Shown in pieces: positions 34,589 to 43,740 of a DNA stretch of 47,678 nt. The notes under the pieces were generated by a model, which made no database searches, was not told the origin of the DNA, and saw nothing but the letters and a program-made list of their open reading frames with translations. The stretch comes from an uncultured Prevotellaceae bacterium. GTDB lineage: Bacteria; Bacteroidota; Bacteroidia; Bacteroidales; Muribaculaceae. Position numbers and translations under genes: made by a program. The stretch is from positions 1 through 47,678 of the forward strand of contig ONLH01000030.1 of assembly GCA_900318645.1 (NCBI GenBank). The letters are read 5' to 3'. How positions within the stretch are numbered: position 1 is the first letter of the stretch; every line of letters begins with the position of its first letter.

Positions 34589-34619
34589 CAAATATACCGC
34601 TTTTATCCGAAAAATCAAT
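34589..34619 (-). promoter_or_regulatory. Promoter of the C1 peptidase gene
   Basis: ATTG (34616-34619), 19 bases, TATATTTG (34589-34596) on the minus strand, 17 bases before the ATG. Confidence 0.6.
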
Positions 34620-34835
34620 AAAAAACACTAAACAGCTCTCTAATATGCCGGATACTACGATTTATCTTCGTCTGTACCGTTTTATTTATCTGGGCTGCAG
34701 GCCCGATAGGTGCTTGGGATCATCCTCTAGTGTTTTTTTAGGAAAACGAACTCAACAGCATGGCCAACATCTCGTTGGCATATAAGAAAAAAGTATTTCT
34801 TAATCCCAAAAGGGGAATATATCGGGAAATATATC

Positions 34836-34843
34836 TACATTTG
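34836..34843 (+). promoter_or_regulatory. -7 box for the gene at 34871
   Basis: TACATTTG ends 28 bases before the ATG at 34871; this distance argues against the earlier in-frame start at 34760. Confidence 0.6.
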
Positions 34844-34870
34844 CATTGCAAAATAATAGTTTCCAGCAAT

Positions 34871-35641
34871 ATGAACGTAAAATTACATACGCCTAAGACT
34901 TTAAAGACAGGCAGCGGACTGACATCAGTCAAACAATTCCTGTTGTCAATTGTCGCCACTTCAATATCGATTGCTCTCACCTTCGGAACAGCTGCCGTGG
35001 TTGACTATAACAAGAAACAAGCGGCTAAGAAGGAGATGGTGATGATGGTCATCAGTGACTTTGACAAGACCATAGAGCTTGTTGAGAAAGTGGATTCCGG
35101 GCTGCTTGAATGCAGGCGCTTGCAGCATGAAATTGCTAAACAACCAGAACTGTTTGATAGCCTTCGTTATCAATTCGCTTCAGAAATGTCATGGATTGAT
35201 GATGAATATTCTGAAACGGTTGAGAATATTTTCTCTACCAGTATTGAGACTTTCAGGACAATTGGTGACGTCAACTTTGTCAATGAGGTCTCAGAATTCT
35301 ATTTGGTTCGCCATAAATTCAAGCAGCTCATTGACGAGTTTAAACAGCAGTGGATGGAAAAGGATGTCATGCAATCGTTTGAAACTTTGCTAAGTATCGA
35401 CTTTCCGGAGTATTGTTTAATGAATCAGGCTTTAATTGAGAGTCTCAAATCGGATCGTGACAAGTGTATGCAGACCGCTAACGTGACCGATAAAGACTTA
35501 GCCGATTTCAAGAAGAAACAGTCGAGTAAAAAAGTGAACCAAAAGGAAATTGGCAAAACGAGTGAAACGGAGAAAATGGCTGAAGAATATTTCGAATATG
35601 AAGCCACCTTGCAACGAGCAAAAGAAAAACTCAAGAAGTAA
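34871..35641 (+). CDS. Single-pass membrane protein with helical charged domain, unknown function
   Basis: The 256-residue protein starts at 34871, as set by the -7 box. It has one membrane segment (about 20-44; VKQFLLSIVATSISIALTFGTAAVV), then a Lys-rich stretch and a long highly charged helical region to the C-terminus, with probable coiled-coil segments (about 45-150 and 215-256). I do not recognise a family, and no enzymatic motif is visible. By the positive-inside rule it has a cytoplasmic N-terminus and a large domain outside, unless the Lys-rich stretch after the segment flips it. Its codon use is more AT-rich than its neighbours. The HAD gene follows 65 bp downstream on the same strand. 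Confidence 0.7.
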   Translation: MNVKLHTPKTLKTGSGLTSVKQFLLSIVATSISIALTFGTAAVVDYNKKQAAKKEMVMMVISDFDKTIELVEKVDSGLLECRRLQHEIAKQPELFDSLRYQFASEMSWIDDEYSETVENIFSTSIETFRTIGDVNFVNEVSEFYLVRHKFKQLIDEFKQQWMEKDVMQSFETLLSIDFPEYCLMNQALIESLKSDRDKCMQTANVTDKDLADFKKKQSSKKVNQKEIGKTSETEKMAEEYFEYEATLQRAKEKLKK

Positions 35642-35706
35642 AAAAGACGATACGAGTCTGTTTCATAAACCTAGATTCTTCTACAGCAAAGGAGTGGCTT
35701 GTTATT

Positions 35707-36342
35707 ATGATAAAGAATATAGTCTTTGATTTAGGCGGTGTTGTCTTTAAGATAGATAAAAACCAGGCTGTTAAGCGCTTCAATGAAGTGGGATTTGAGG
35801 ATGCCGTCTCTTACCTTGACTCCTTTGCCCAAGTCGGTATCTTCGGAGATCTGGAGAGCGGCAAGATTACTGCTGAGCAGTTCCGTTTGCAATTGAGCGA
35901 ATTGGCTGGAAAACAACTGTCGCTGGACGACTGCGCCTACGGTTGGCAAGGATATGTGGTGAACCTACCGCAACGCAACCTCGACAAACTCATTGAACTG
36001 CGACAACGAGGTTTCAGATTGAGTTTATTGAGCAACACCAACCCATTTATGATGCAATGGGCACGCAGCAACGCTTTCGATGGCAGGGGACATGGTATAG
36101 ACTACTATTTTGACGCGTTATACCTCAGTTATGAAATGCTCGTCATGAAGCCCAAGAGGCGCATCTTTGAGATGATGCTCCAGGGAGAAAATGCCAAACC
36201 CGAAGAAACTGTTTTCATTGATGATAGTGCCCATAATGTTGAAGCAGCTGCTGCCTTAGGCATCCATGTGTTGCAACCCGATAATGGTGCAGACTGGCAC
36301 GATATGCTAGAAAAATTACTCAAACTTGAGAATGATCAATAA
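35707..36342 (+). CDS. HAD superfamily hydrolase (subfamily IA)
   Basis: The 211-residue protein has the four HAD motifs: I, FDLGGVVF (nucleophile D8; the usual acid/base Asp two residues on is Gly, as in many family IA members such as epoxide-hydrolase-like HADs); II, LLSNTNP; III, a Lys in MKPKRRIF; IV, VFIDDSAHNVEAA. The cap (about 17-85) is helical. It is probably a small phosphatase, with substrate unknown. Its last 23 bp overlap the end of the convergent small membrane gene. Confidence 0.92.
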   Translation: MIKNIVFDLGGVVFKIDKNQAVKRFNEVGFEDAVSYLDSFAQVGIFGDLESGKITAEQFRLQLSELAGKQLSLDDCAYGWQGYVVNLPQRNLDKLIELRQRGFRLSLLSNTNPFMMQWARSNAFDGRGHGIDYYFDALYLSYEMLVMKPKRRIFEMMLQGENAKPEETVFIDDSAHNVEAAAALGIHVLQPDNGADWHDMLEKLLKLENDQ

Positions 36343-36670
36343 GCTGATAGTGGACTGTCCCTGCATTATCAGCGATAACGGTCATTTCACGCGTTTCGCT
36401 CCCAATAGTGAGTATTGCATGAAAGCGATTGCCCATTTCATGGACCATACTGATATCAGATACAATAATACCTTCTTTTGCTAATGCTTTACAAACAATG
36501 TCCTTCAGTAAGTCAATCGTGACAATTGAGTTTGGACCATGTTTCTTCATGATATACATGAGCATCAGCGATTTTGCTGTATCGTATTTCTTGTAAAGTT
36601 TAAAAGCCAACCAAATCACTAAAACTGCACCAATAAAAAGACCTAGTGCAAGTAAAAGACCATCATTCAT
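36320..36670 (-). CDS. Small membrane-anchored protein, unknown function
   Basis: The 116-residue protein starts at the ATG at 36670, directly downstream of a perfect promoter; a 38-codon upstream extension would overlap the promoter and is rejected. It has one membrane segment (about 3-25; LLLALGLFIGAVLVIWLAF), a Lys/Tyr-rich stretch, and then a small alpha/beta domain (about 40-116; SIVTIDLLKDIVCKALAKEG, FHAILTIGSETREMTVIAD). I do not recognise a family. Its end overlaps the HAD gene by 23 bp on the opposite strand. Confidence 0.7.
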   Translation of the reverse strand: MNDGLLLALGLFIGAVLVIWLAFKLYKKYDTAKSLMLMYIMKKHGPNSIVTIDLLKDIVCKALAKEGIIVSDISMVHEMGNRFHAILTIGSETREMTVIADNAGTVHYQLIDHSQV

Positions 36671-36706
36671 AGCTTTAATCAATAGGAGTTCGTAGTATAT
36701 TTTGTG

Positions 36707-36738
36707 CAAAAATACTAATATTGAAGTATCCCTGCAAA
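36707..36738 (-). promoter_or_regulatory. Promoter of the small membrane gene
   Basis: TTTG (36735-36738), 20 bases, TATTTTTG (36707-36714) on the minus strand: full consensus. Confidence 0.75.
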
Positions 36739-36839
36739 GAAAAGATGCCGAAAAAACATGCGACAAACGCTTGGTTTTCAGCATCGGGTTGGAAGCGTAA
36801 TCCTGCTGAGGATTTTAGAGAGGGAATAGGGACTATTTA

Positions 36840-36881
36840 AAGAAGACGCAATCGCTGAGAAATCAGTGGTTGCGTCTTCTT
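36840..36881. terminator. Hairpin after the GH97 gene
   Basis: AAGAAGACGCAA is perfectly complementary to TTGCGTCTTCTT with an 18-base loop, 18 bases after the GH97 stop codon. Confidence 0.75.
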
Positions 36882-36899
36882 GTCTCTTGTGTTGGGGGG

Positions 36900-39176
36900 T
36901 TACATCTCGCGGATGGTGATGCCGAAGCCGCCGGAGCGTGCCATACGCAGCTTCATGACGGTTTTGGCGGTCACCTTCTTGCGGGTGATGGTATAGGCCT
37001 GCGGGTTGGTCTCGTAGTCGGCGTCCTTGGCGTCGGCATAGATGGTGGCCTCATACTTCACGCCGGGCTTGAGGAAGTCAAGTTTGAAGGAGACTTCGCG
37101 TGCATTCTCGCCGTTGATGCCGCCCACGTACCACGTGTCTCTCGGCTTGGCCGTTTTGAGGTCGGCAGCGGTGGCTCCGTCGGGCAGGGCATAGATGAAC
37201 TTGGTGACACTGTTGACCACATCCTTCTTGCCGTCGGGCAGCTTGGCGACACCCTCCGAGGCCTTGTTGAGCGTGGACAGCTTGGGATGGCGTGCGGTGA
37301 CCATATACTCACCGGGTTCGGCCATCAAGTAGATGCTCTTGTCCCAATCCACGGCCACGTCCTTGATGAACTGGAAAGCGTCCATGAAGCGGGCGTAGTT
37401 CTCGGGCAGGTCGGCAGCCATCTGCAGCGGGGAGTAGAAGGTGACATAAAGTCCCAGCTGGTTGCAGATGGTGTGGCGCATCTTGTCGGCCCAGCCACTG
37501 ACTTTCTCCAAGTCCATCTCAAAGATGCCGGGCGTGAAGTCCATCGGTCCACCCTGCAGGCGGGTGAAGGGATAGACTGCAGTTTGACCGGGATCGATGC
37601 CGGCGCGGAACTCGTTACCCATGGCACTCTCGTTGCCAATCATGTTGGGCCAAGTGCGGCACAGTCCCGTGGGACGAACTGCCTCATGGGCATTGACCAT
37701 GATGCGGTGCTTGGCAGCCTCGGTGATGGCATAGTGGTAGTGGTTGATGAGCGGCTGGCTGTAGTGGTATTCACCATAGGGGATGATCTTGCCCACGTAG
37801 CCGCTCTTGACGGCATCATAGCCGTACTTGTTCATCAGAGTATAGGCCTGTTCCATCCAGCGCTCATAGTTGACCGTCGATGATGAACTCTCGTGGTGCA
37901 TAATCAAGCGGATGCCTTTCTGGTGGGCATAGGCGTTGAGGGCGGGCAGGTCAAAGTCGGGGTAGGGGGTGATGAAGTCAAAGACGAAGTCCTTCTGCTT
38001 ACCGTACCAGTCTTCCCATCCTTCGTTCCAGCCCTCGATGAGAAGGGCGTCAAAGCCGTTCTCGGCGGCAAAGTCAATGTAGCGACGAACGTTCTCATTG
38101 TTGGCACCGTGCTTGCCGTGAGGAGTTGAGTGGGCATAATCGGTTTTGCCCAGTTGTACCGAGGGGTAGTCATTGGTGTAGGACCACTGGCTCTTGCCGC
38201 TGATCATCTCCCACCACACACCCATATACTTGGTGGGATGAATCCAGGACACGTCCTTGATGGCGCAGGGATCGTTGAGGTTGAGCACGAGGCGCGAGGC
38301 CAGGACCTCGGTGGCGCTGCGGCACACCATGATTGAGCGCCACGGTGTCTTGCACGGTGCCTGCATGCGGCCTTTTACGCCCTCGGCATCGGGGGTGAGC
38401 CAGGTGCGCAGCACGAAGTTCTTGTCATCAAGGTCGAGGTTGGTTGTGGGATAGTCGAGCACAGCGGCCTCGTGGATGTTGATGTAAAGTCCTTGGTCGG
38501 TCTTCATCTGTAGCGCCGTCTGGACGCCTGTTGGAGAGAAAGCCGTATTGGGCCATCCACAGCCCACGCGGGCCTTGGGTGTCAACTCGCGCACCTGTGA
38601 CAGTCGCGAACGGGTGGGCCTGAATTCCTGGGTGGAATAGTCACCGGGAATCCACCAGGCGATGTGGTCGCCCGTGAGTGCAAACTGCGTCAGCTCTTCC
38701 TTGATCATGAAATAGGTCAATGCATTCTCCATCGGGAATTCGTAGCGGAAGCCCAAGCCGTCATCATACAAGCGGAAGCGCACATGCATGGCAACAGGTT
38801 TCTTTCCATCCTCAGCAGCTGGCTGCTGCAGTTTCACCAGCAACTCGTTGTAGTGGTTGCGTATGGAGGCTTCCTCACCCCATACCGGTTCCCACGTCTC
38901 GTCAAATGAGGACGTCTGCTGGTCAACGAGGATGAAGTCGTGATTCAACTGATAGCTACCTCTGAGCTCGAAACCGAGCCGTGAAGGCAGGATGACCGCT
39001 TGACCGCCGAAATCCAGCGAATAGGTGGGAACACCGTCGGTCAAAGCAAACTTCATGACCAGATTCCCGTTGGGACTCGTCATGGTGATGGCATCGCCAA
39101 CTTGGGCAGCACATGGAATGAATGTTGCTAGGGCGACAACCGTCGCAATCAGAATGGTTTTGAATGATTTCATCAT
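36900..39176 (-). CDS. Secreted GH97 alpha-glucosidase (SusB-like)
   Basis: GH97 enzymes hydrolyse alpha-glucosides in starch breakdown; B. thetaiotaomicron SusB is the type member. The 758-residue protein has a signal peptide (MMKSFKTILIATVVALATFIPCAA), an N-terminal beta-super-sandwich (about 25-290), a TIM barrel and a C-terminal beta domain. The barrel has the residues that mark the inverting, calcium-dependent SusB group: Glu in IMHHESSSS, Glu in MVNAHEAVRPTG and Glu in GNESAMGNEF. Retaining GH97 members carry an Asp nucleophile instead. No susC/susD genes or GH13 gene are adjacent. A -7 box is at 39299-39306. Confidence 0.95.
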   Translation of the reverse strand: MMKSFKTILIATVVALATFIPCAAQVGDAITMTSPNGNLVMKFALTDGVPTYSLDFGGQAVILPSRLGFELRGSYQLNHDFILVDQQTSSFDETWEPVWGEEASIRNHYNELLVKLQQPAAEDGKKPVAMHVRFRLYDDGLGFRYEFPMENALTYFMIKEELTQFALTGDHIAWWIPGDYSTQEFRPTRSRLSQVRELTPKARVGCGWPNTAFSPTGVQTALQMKTDQGLYINIHEAAVLDYPTTNLDLDDKNFVLRTWLTPDAEGVKGRMQAPCKTPWRSIMVCRSATEVLASRLVLNLNDPCAIKDVSWIHPTKYMGVWWEMISGKSQWSYTNDYPSVQLGKTDYAHSTPHGKHGANNENVRRYIDFAAENGFDALLIEGWNEGWEDWYGKQKDFVFDFITPYPDFDLPALNAYAHQKGIRLIMHHESSSSTVNYERWMEQAYTLMNKYGYDAVKSGYVGKIIPYGEYHYSQPLINHYHYAITEAAKHRIMVNAHEAVRPTGLCRTWPNMIGNESAMGNEFRAGIDPGQTAVYPFTRLQGGPMDFTPGIFEMDLEKVSGWADKMRHTICNQLGLYVTFYSPLQMAADLPENYARFMDAFQFIKDVAVDWDKSIYLMAEPGEYMVTARHPKLSTLNKASEGVAKLPDGKKDVVNSVTKFIYALPDGATAADLKTAKPRDTWYVGGINGENAREVSFKLDFLKPGVKYEATIYADAKDADYETNPQAYTITRKKVTAKTVMKLRMARSGGFGITIREM

Positions 39177-39539
39177 TGTCTTCTTAATATTTTAGTCAGT
39201 TTTAAGTTTAAAGAGTAATCGCTAATTTCGGATCTATTGTTCAACTGCATTTTCAGCAGACTCATAAGGCTTGATTCTTTATGCCTAAATAATTGGTGCA
39301 AAGATATATAATTTGCGCGATTGATGCAATAGTTTTTTGTCCAATCATTGGATTTCAGCCTTCAGTCGGTCAAATCATAATCCAGTTGTTTTTTAGTTCT
39401 ATTCGTAATGTAAATAGCTCATTAATAAACTATTAGAAACAATATTCCGTTGGTCTGATGACAGATTTGGGGTTTAAGAGAAATGCGCCACGAATAAATC
39501 GCGGCGCACTCCATAAAAGCTTTTAGTTATATCTGTTGA
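39177..39539. other. Intergenic stretch between GH97 and C10 peptidase genes
   Basis: It holds the GH97 leader with a -7 box (TATCTTTG, 39299-39306, minus strand) and the terminator hairpin of the C10 gene (TGCGCC/GGCGCA, about 39484-39508). The rest is AT-rich and I see nothing else in it. Confidence 0.6.
39484..39508 (-). terminator. Terminator of the C10 peptidase gene
   Basis: TGCGCC at one side pairs with GGCGCA at the other around an A/T-rich loop, about 30 bases after the stop codon. Confidence 0.6.
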
Positions 39540-42500
39540 TTACATCAATAAAACCTTCTTTCCGTTGACAATGTAGATGCCCTTACCAGGCTTCGACACA
39601 CGCTGTCCATTGATGTTGTAGTATGGACCTTGCAGGTTGATGGTCTCATTGTCCAGAATCTCGCTGATGCCGGTTTCAAAGGTTAATTTAATCGTCAGCT
39701 GGTCGGCAGGATTCTGTGAGCCTATGGGCACACAGTAGGCGTGGAACGGGTTCACCGAGTGGGTGCCGTAAACAAAGGCCGAACCATCGGTATTGAGGAC
39801 ATAAATTTCTTTCACGTCTTTCATGGGCGACATGGTGCCTCTCATCTTATAGTCCCGTCCCGTAACAGACGAGTAGTCGAGAGCTACTTCAACATTGTCG
39901 GCGCTGAATGTTATGGGGACGTTGACGAGCGACCTGTTTTCATCCAATGTCGCCGGAACACCAAGCAGATAGGGATGGGAAGATTCCAATGTGGTCCCGG
40001 GAAAGCCAAAAAACAGCTCGTTGCCGTTTTCATACTTGAAAGTAGCGACCATCAACTCGCCATCGGTGTTGTCGGTGTACCATCGGAGCGGTGTGTCAAC
40101 ACCGTTGATTGTTGCCTGGCAACTTGTCGCGGCAAACGGAAGGATCAAAGTGGTCCAACCCTTGTCGTTCCTAATATCGAAATAACGCTTGGGAGTACGT
40201 GTGTAGCTGATGTGTTGAACGTTGATGCTAAATGGTGCGAAGAATGGGTGCTCGTCGCTGAGCTTGATGCTCTGGGCCTGCTTGTTCTTGACGATGTTGT
40301 CACCAGTGAGGGGGCTGTCTTCGGACGCAATGATGATCAGGTTGGGATTGGCGCTTGTGATGACGCTTGTCACCTCGGGAGCTAAAGTAAGGTCGATTGC
40401 ACACTCCGTTGCGTCGGGCTGCAAGACGGCAGTTGCGCGTTTGGTGCTCTCATTGCCCTCGGCGTCGTAGGTATAGTAGTAAGGCACAGCCGTGTAGTAA
40501 ACCTCTGGTATGTCTTGCTTTATTTCGGCTCCATTCTTGATGTACATGGTAGAGAAGCGGTAGCGTTCGCCTCCAGTGAGATAGGGCGACTCGCGGTGCA
40601 GCACCACAGTCTGGTGGGCCGGGACAGACTCAAGAGCGACGTCATGCACCATATTGACCTCGTCACCGTTGTACTTGTAGAGGAAGATGTAGATTCCCCC
40701 ATAGTAATCCTGGTCGCTGTTGTTGGTGACAGTGAGGTCAAGCTTTGCCCTTGGGGCGGCGATTTCGGTGCCCACGGCATTGGTGACCTGGTGAGTGATG
40801 GTGAGGTCGCGGTTGCTGTTCTGGTTGTTCTCGACAACAGTGATGGTACCGTTGTACAGTTGATTGTTTCTGTCTTGTATAACGTAGGCTAATTCACCCG
40901 CTTGCTGTGGCTTGAACGACAGGCTGAGTAAAATGCTTTGTCCTGGTTCCACGTCACAGCCTTTGGCATCAAGCCATCCTCCCTCTTTTTTGCTTATGCC
41001 CAAGTCGCCATGATAGGCAACTGGACCATCGTTCTTAATTGTAACCGTCAGTTCGCAAATCTTTCCTACCGTGGGAGTAGGGGTCTCGACCTTCACCTCC
41101 TCAACAGCCAGCTGTGGCTCGATACTCACGGCGGTGGCTGTGAGTTGATTGTGGGCGTGGTCCAGATGAATCAGCATGTAATGATCCTCACTACCTTCAT
41201 TCAGCTGCCATGTATCGGAGGTCTTCAGCTTGCTGGTGAAATACATCTTGTAGTCTCCATCGGTTAATGTGGGATCGGCAACGGGATCGATGTACAGAGC
41301 CTTTTTATGGTCATAATAACCAGAGTTTGGAATGAAATTGGCCGATTGCTCCCAAGGATAATCCTTTGTCACACTTCCGTCATCTTTTACAAGCCTGCAT
41401 CCAAGGTCAAAGTCGCCGGTTACTGTATTATAATAATGGCTCTGCATACCGATATAGACAAGATAGCCTGAATTATCAAAGTAGGGACTGGTGCTTTCCT
41501 GACAATGACCTTCAAAGGTGCTATTGCCCTGTTCATCATAGTACAGCCAGTTTTTCAGCACAGCCAGCCTGAGAGGCGTTGCTGCACCACCACCATTGGG
41601 TTTTACTCCAAAGAATGCGACCTGGTCGATGGAGTATTTATCATTGTTCGGGCTGCCACCGATGCCCTGCTCATTAGGATCCATAAGCAGCACTCTGTAA
41701 TAGCCGTCGCTGAAGCCTCCCCATCCCCAGTTCACATGGAAGTAGTCCTCCTCGGCATATCCGTCAACGACAAACGAGTGTGCTCCATCTGTCGCAGTGC
41801 CGCTGAACATCACCGGGCGCTTCGCCTCAAGTTCGGCATAGAGCATATCAATCCACTCTTGGTAGGAGCGCTGGCAGCGCCACACCGTGCTTGCACTGGC
41901 ATCGTAATCAAAATACTTGATAATAGCTTGCAGTGCATTATAGCCTGTTGCGCTACTTGATTTACCATAATGAGTGAGAGATGCCGTGCCCAAATATTTA
42001 AGCAGACGGGCAACCTCGGTGCCGTCTTCGCCTTTCAGGTAGGTAGGATATATCTTACTCCAGTCAAAGGTTGTCGGCTCAAGAGCTGGCAAAGTGGGAT
42101 AGCTGGTGCCTCCGCTGTTGTCGGGGGTATAGCCAGGGATTGCAGCTGTAGGACCCACGGGCCACTGATAATAGAACATCACCTGGGCCATTGCCGTGTT
42201 GGTGCAACCAGTGGCGCAATGCTGGTCGTCAATCACCGGGCACTGGTCATTGTAAGGAGCATCTTGGTTCCACTGGCACTTGAGCAAAGGCGCAATGCGG
42301 GTCTTGGTTGGGAAACCCGGAGCCGAGCGCAGTGAGCGAGCGGTGTTCACATCCTTGACAGCAGCGGCGCTCGCCATGTAACTTTCAAGCCACGAGCGCA
42401 TGTTGGGCGGCATCTGCTGCTCGTTGAAGGTACCGTGGTCACAATAGCCCAGGACGTCATGGCTCTGGTCATTACCAATGACCAGCACAAAGCCATCGTT

Positions 42501-42728
42501 ATTGTCCAGGTTTACGGCATAGGCCATCGTTTCATAGTCATTGCTCGTTGCAAATGACTGTGATTGCGCGATAGGCAGCGCTTTGATTTCACTGATCGAG
42601 ACAATTTTGCCGACCTTTTGTTCCACAAACTGTTTTGCAGTCTGTTTTGCCTGTTCCTTTGAGAACTGCGTGGCTGTCATCATCAATGCAGCCAGCATGC
42701 AGATGAATAGTAAAGATGTCCTTTTCAT
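39540..42728 (-). CDS. Secreted C10 (streptopain-like) cysteine peptidase with type IX sorting tail
   Basis: C10 peptidases are secreted as inactive precursors and cut proteins broadly. The 1062-residue protein has a signal peptide (about 1-20), a Spi-type inhibitory prodomain (about 20-130; SKEQAKQTAKQFVEQKVGKI, NDGFVLVIGND) and the peptidase domain (about 145-365) with catalytic C175 (HCATGCTNTAMAQVMFYYQWP) and H317 (GAHSFVVDGYAEEDYFHVNWGWGG). About 600 residues of beta-rich modules follow, including Ig-like segments. The C-terminus NINGQRVSKPGKGIYIVNGKKVL is a type IX secretion sorting signal, so it is exported across the outer membrane by type IX. A -7 box is at 42769-42776. Confidence 0.95.
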   Translation of the reverse strand: MKRTSLLFICMLAALMMTATQFSKEQAKQTAKQFVEQKVGKIVSISEIKALPIAQSQSFATSNDYETMAYAVNLDNNDGFVLVIGNDQSHDVLGYCDHGTFNEQQMPPNMRSWLESYMASAAAVKDVNTARSLRSAPGFPTKTRIAPLLKCQWNQDAPYNDQCPVIDDQHCATGCTNTAMAQVMFYYQWPVGPTAAIPGYTPDNSGGTSYPTLPALEPTTFDWSKIYPTYLKGEDGTEVARLLKYLGTASLTHYGKSSSATGYNALQAIIKYFDYDASASTVWRCQRSYQEWIDMLYAELEAKRPVMFSGTATDGAHSFVVDGYAEEDYFHVNWGWGGFSDGYYRVLLMDPNEQGIGGSPNNDKYSIDQVAFFGVKPNGGGAATPLRLAVLKNWLYYDEQGNSTFEGHCQESTSPYFDNSGYLVYIGMQSHYYNTVTGDFDLGCRLVKDDGSVTKDYPWEQSANFIPNSGYYDHKKALYIDPVADPTLTDGDYKMYFTSKLKTSDTWQLNEGSEDHYMLIHLDHAHNQLTATAVSIEPQLAVEEVKVETPTPTVGKICELTVTIKNDGPVAYHGDLGISKKEGGWLDAKGCDVEPGQSILLSLSFKPQQAGELAYVIQDRNNQLYNGTITVVENNQNSNRDLTITHQVTNAVGTEIAAPRAKLDLTVTNNSDQDYYGGIYIFLYKYNGDEVNMVHDVALESVPAHQTVVLHRESPYLTGGERYRFSTMYIKNGAEIKQDIPEVYYTAVPYYYTYDAEGNESTKRATAVLQPDATECAIDLTLAPEVTSVITSANPNLIIIASEDSPLTGDNIVKNKQAQSIKLSDEHPFFAPFSINVQHISYTRTPKRYFDIRNDKGWTTLILPFAATSCQATINGVDTPLRWYTDNTDGELMVATFKYENGNELFFGFPGTTLESSHPYLLGVPATLDENRSLVNVPITFSADNVEVALDYSSVTGRDYKMRGTMSPMKDVKEIYVLNTDGSAFVYGTHSVNPFHAYCVPIGSQNPADQLTIKLTFETGISEILDNETINLQGPYYNINGQRVSKPGKGIYIVNGKKVLLM

Positions 42729-42768
42729 TTGTTTATTATGTTTATTGAGTTTAGTGGATTTCGTAGCG

Positions 42769-42776
42769 CAAAATTA
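42769..42776 (-). promoter_or_regulatory. -7 box of the C10 peptidase gene
   Basis: TAATTTTG on the minus strand with a TTTG-like sequence about 21 bases upstream; 41 bases before the start. Confidence 0.6.
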
Positions 42777-42977
42777 CATTTTTTCTTTAATTGAGCGCAA
42801 AAAATAACAATTTTCTTTAACCCTCAGATAAAAAAATCACTTCTCATGATGTCTGCCAGTACGACATCAGTATATATCAACATTAGTGTCCCGTTAAAAA
42901 TTTGGAAAAGATATGCCTCTGAACCCTGAGGGGCTAATGCCAATTTCACGAATTTAACTAATTTGATGCTAGTATTT

Positions 42978-43285
42978 TAACGTGAGTTCGACGAAATTAT
43001 TGATTGTCAATCAGTGCGTTAGCAACTCCCAACTCCTCCCCCGCCTGGGGGGAGGTGCCCGTAGGGCGGAGGAGGGGGAGCGATTAGGGAGTTAGGGGGC
43101 GTTGATGTCCCAAGAGGAAGTGCTTTGAGTGTAAATCATACTCCTCCGCCCTCTCCCCCTCCTCCGGCACTTCGTGCCACCTCCCCCAGGCGGGGGAGGT
43201 GTTCCCCTCTTAACAAAGGGGAGGAGTTGAGTATCAGTAACTTATTTTGGCTTCGCCGAGCTAAAGGTTCGTCGAACTCACGTTA
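42978..43285 (+). mobile_element. MITE-like element, TAACGTGAGTTCGA family, copy 1
   Basis: Ends TAACGTGAGTTCGACGAA (42978-42995) and TTCGTCGAACTCACGTTA (43268-43285) are perfect 18-bp inverted repeats. Flanking AT-rich direct repeats (TATTTTA on both sides) suggest a target-site duplication, though the boundary is ambiguous. The 308-bp interior has no gene; it contains several CTCCCC/GGGGAG hairpins and a GTTGATGTCCCAAGAGGAAG block shared with copy 2 at 46258. The element lies in the same orientation as copy 2, so the two flank the GH2 gene. Confidence 0.85.
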
Positions 43286-43345
43286 TTTTAAATCCGGCAA
43301 AAGTTATTTCCGTTTTGTTTGTTTTGTTTGCGTGTGCACGTGTGG

Positions 43346-43397
43346 CCTCACGCTAAGTCGCTAAGCGTTGAAGTTATTGCTCGCAAGTGCTCGCTAT
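43346..43397. repeat. Single end of the CCTCACGCTAAG element family
   Basis: CCTCACGCTAAGTCGCTAAG (43346-43365), then TTGCTCGCAAGTGCTCGC about 12 bases on, match the left part of the element at 46748. No matching right end follows, so this is probably a decayed or partial copy. Confidence 0.55.
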
Positions 43398-43609
43398 GTC
43401 CTAACCTGTATCGTTTATTTTTTTCTCATTTTTCTTTTTTTTCACGTGTACACACCGTCCCACAAAACCGCTGTCTATCACGCGGAAATAACCTCTGCCT
43501 TATGGGTTGGTTGTGCCGCTAGTCATTCTGGGGCAACACGATCGTCACATCCTTCAGGGTCAAGAAGGCGAAAAAAATCAATAATAAACAATGAATTACA
43601 TACTTTTTG

Positions 43610-43617
43610 TATCTTTG
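43610..43617 (+). promoter_or_regulatory. -7 box of the GH2 gene
   Basis: TATCTTTG, with no clear -33; it gives a leader of about 120 bases. Confidence 0.5.
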
Positions 43618-43740
43618 CAGTGATTACAAACTTGTGTACTTTAACGGTATTGTTTGCAGCAATTTGGCTATAGTGCCGCCAAATGATGACTGGGGACAAC
43701 ATCGCTTACGATTAATGAATAATCTTCAAATTCAGGAAAT

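Larger units (their letters stand above)
42729..43740. other. 1-kb intergenic region before the GH2 gene
   Basis: It contains the C10 promoter (42769), a MITE-like element (42978-43285), one end of the CCTCACGCTAAG family (43346) and the GH2 -7 box (TATCTTTG, 43610-43617). The remaining sequence is low-complexity and AT-rich; no gene is supported. Confidence 0.7.
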
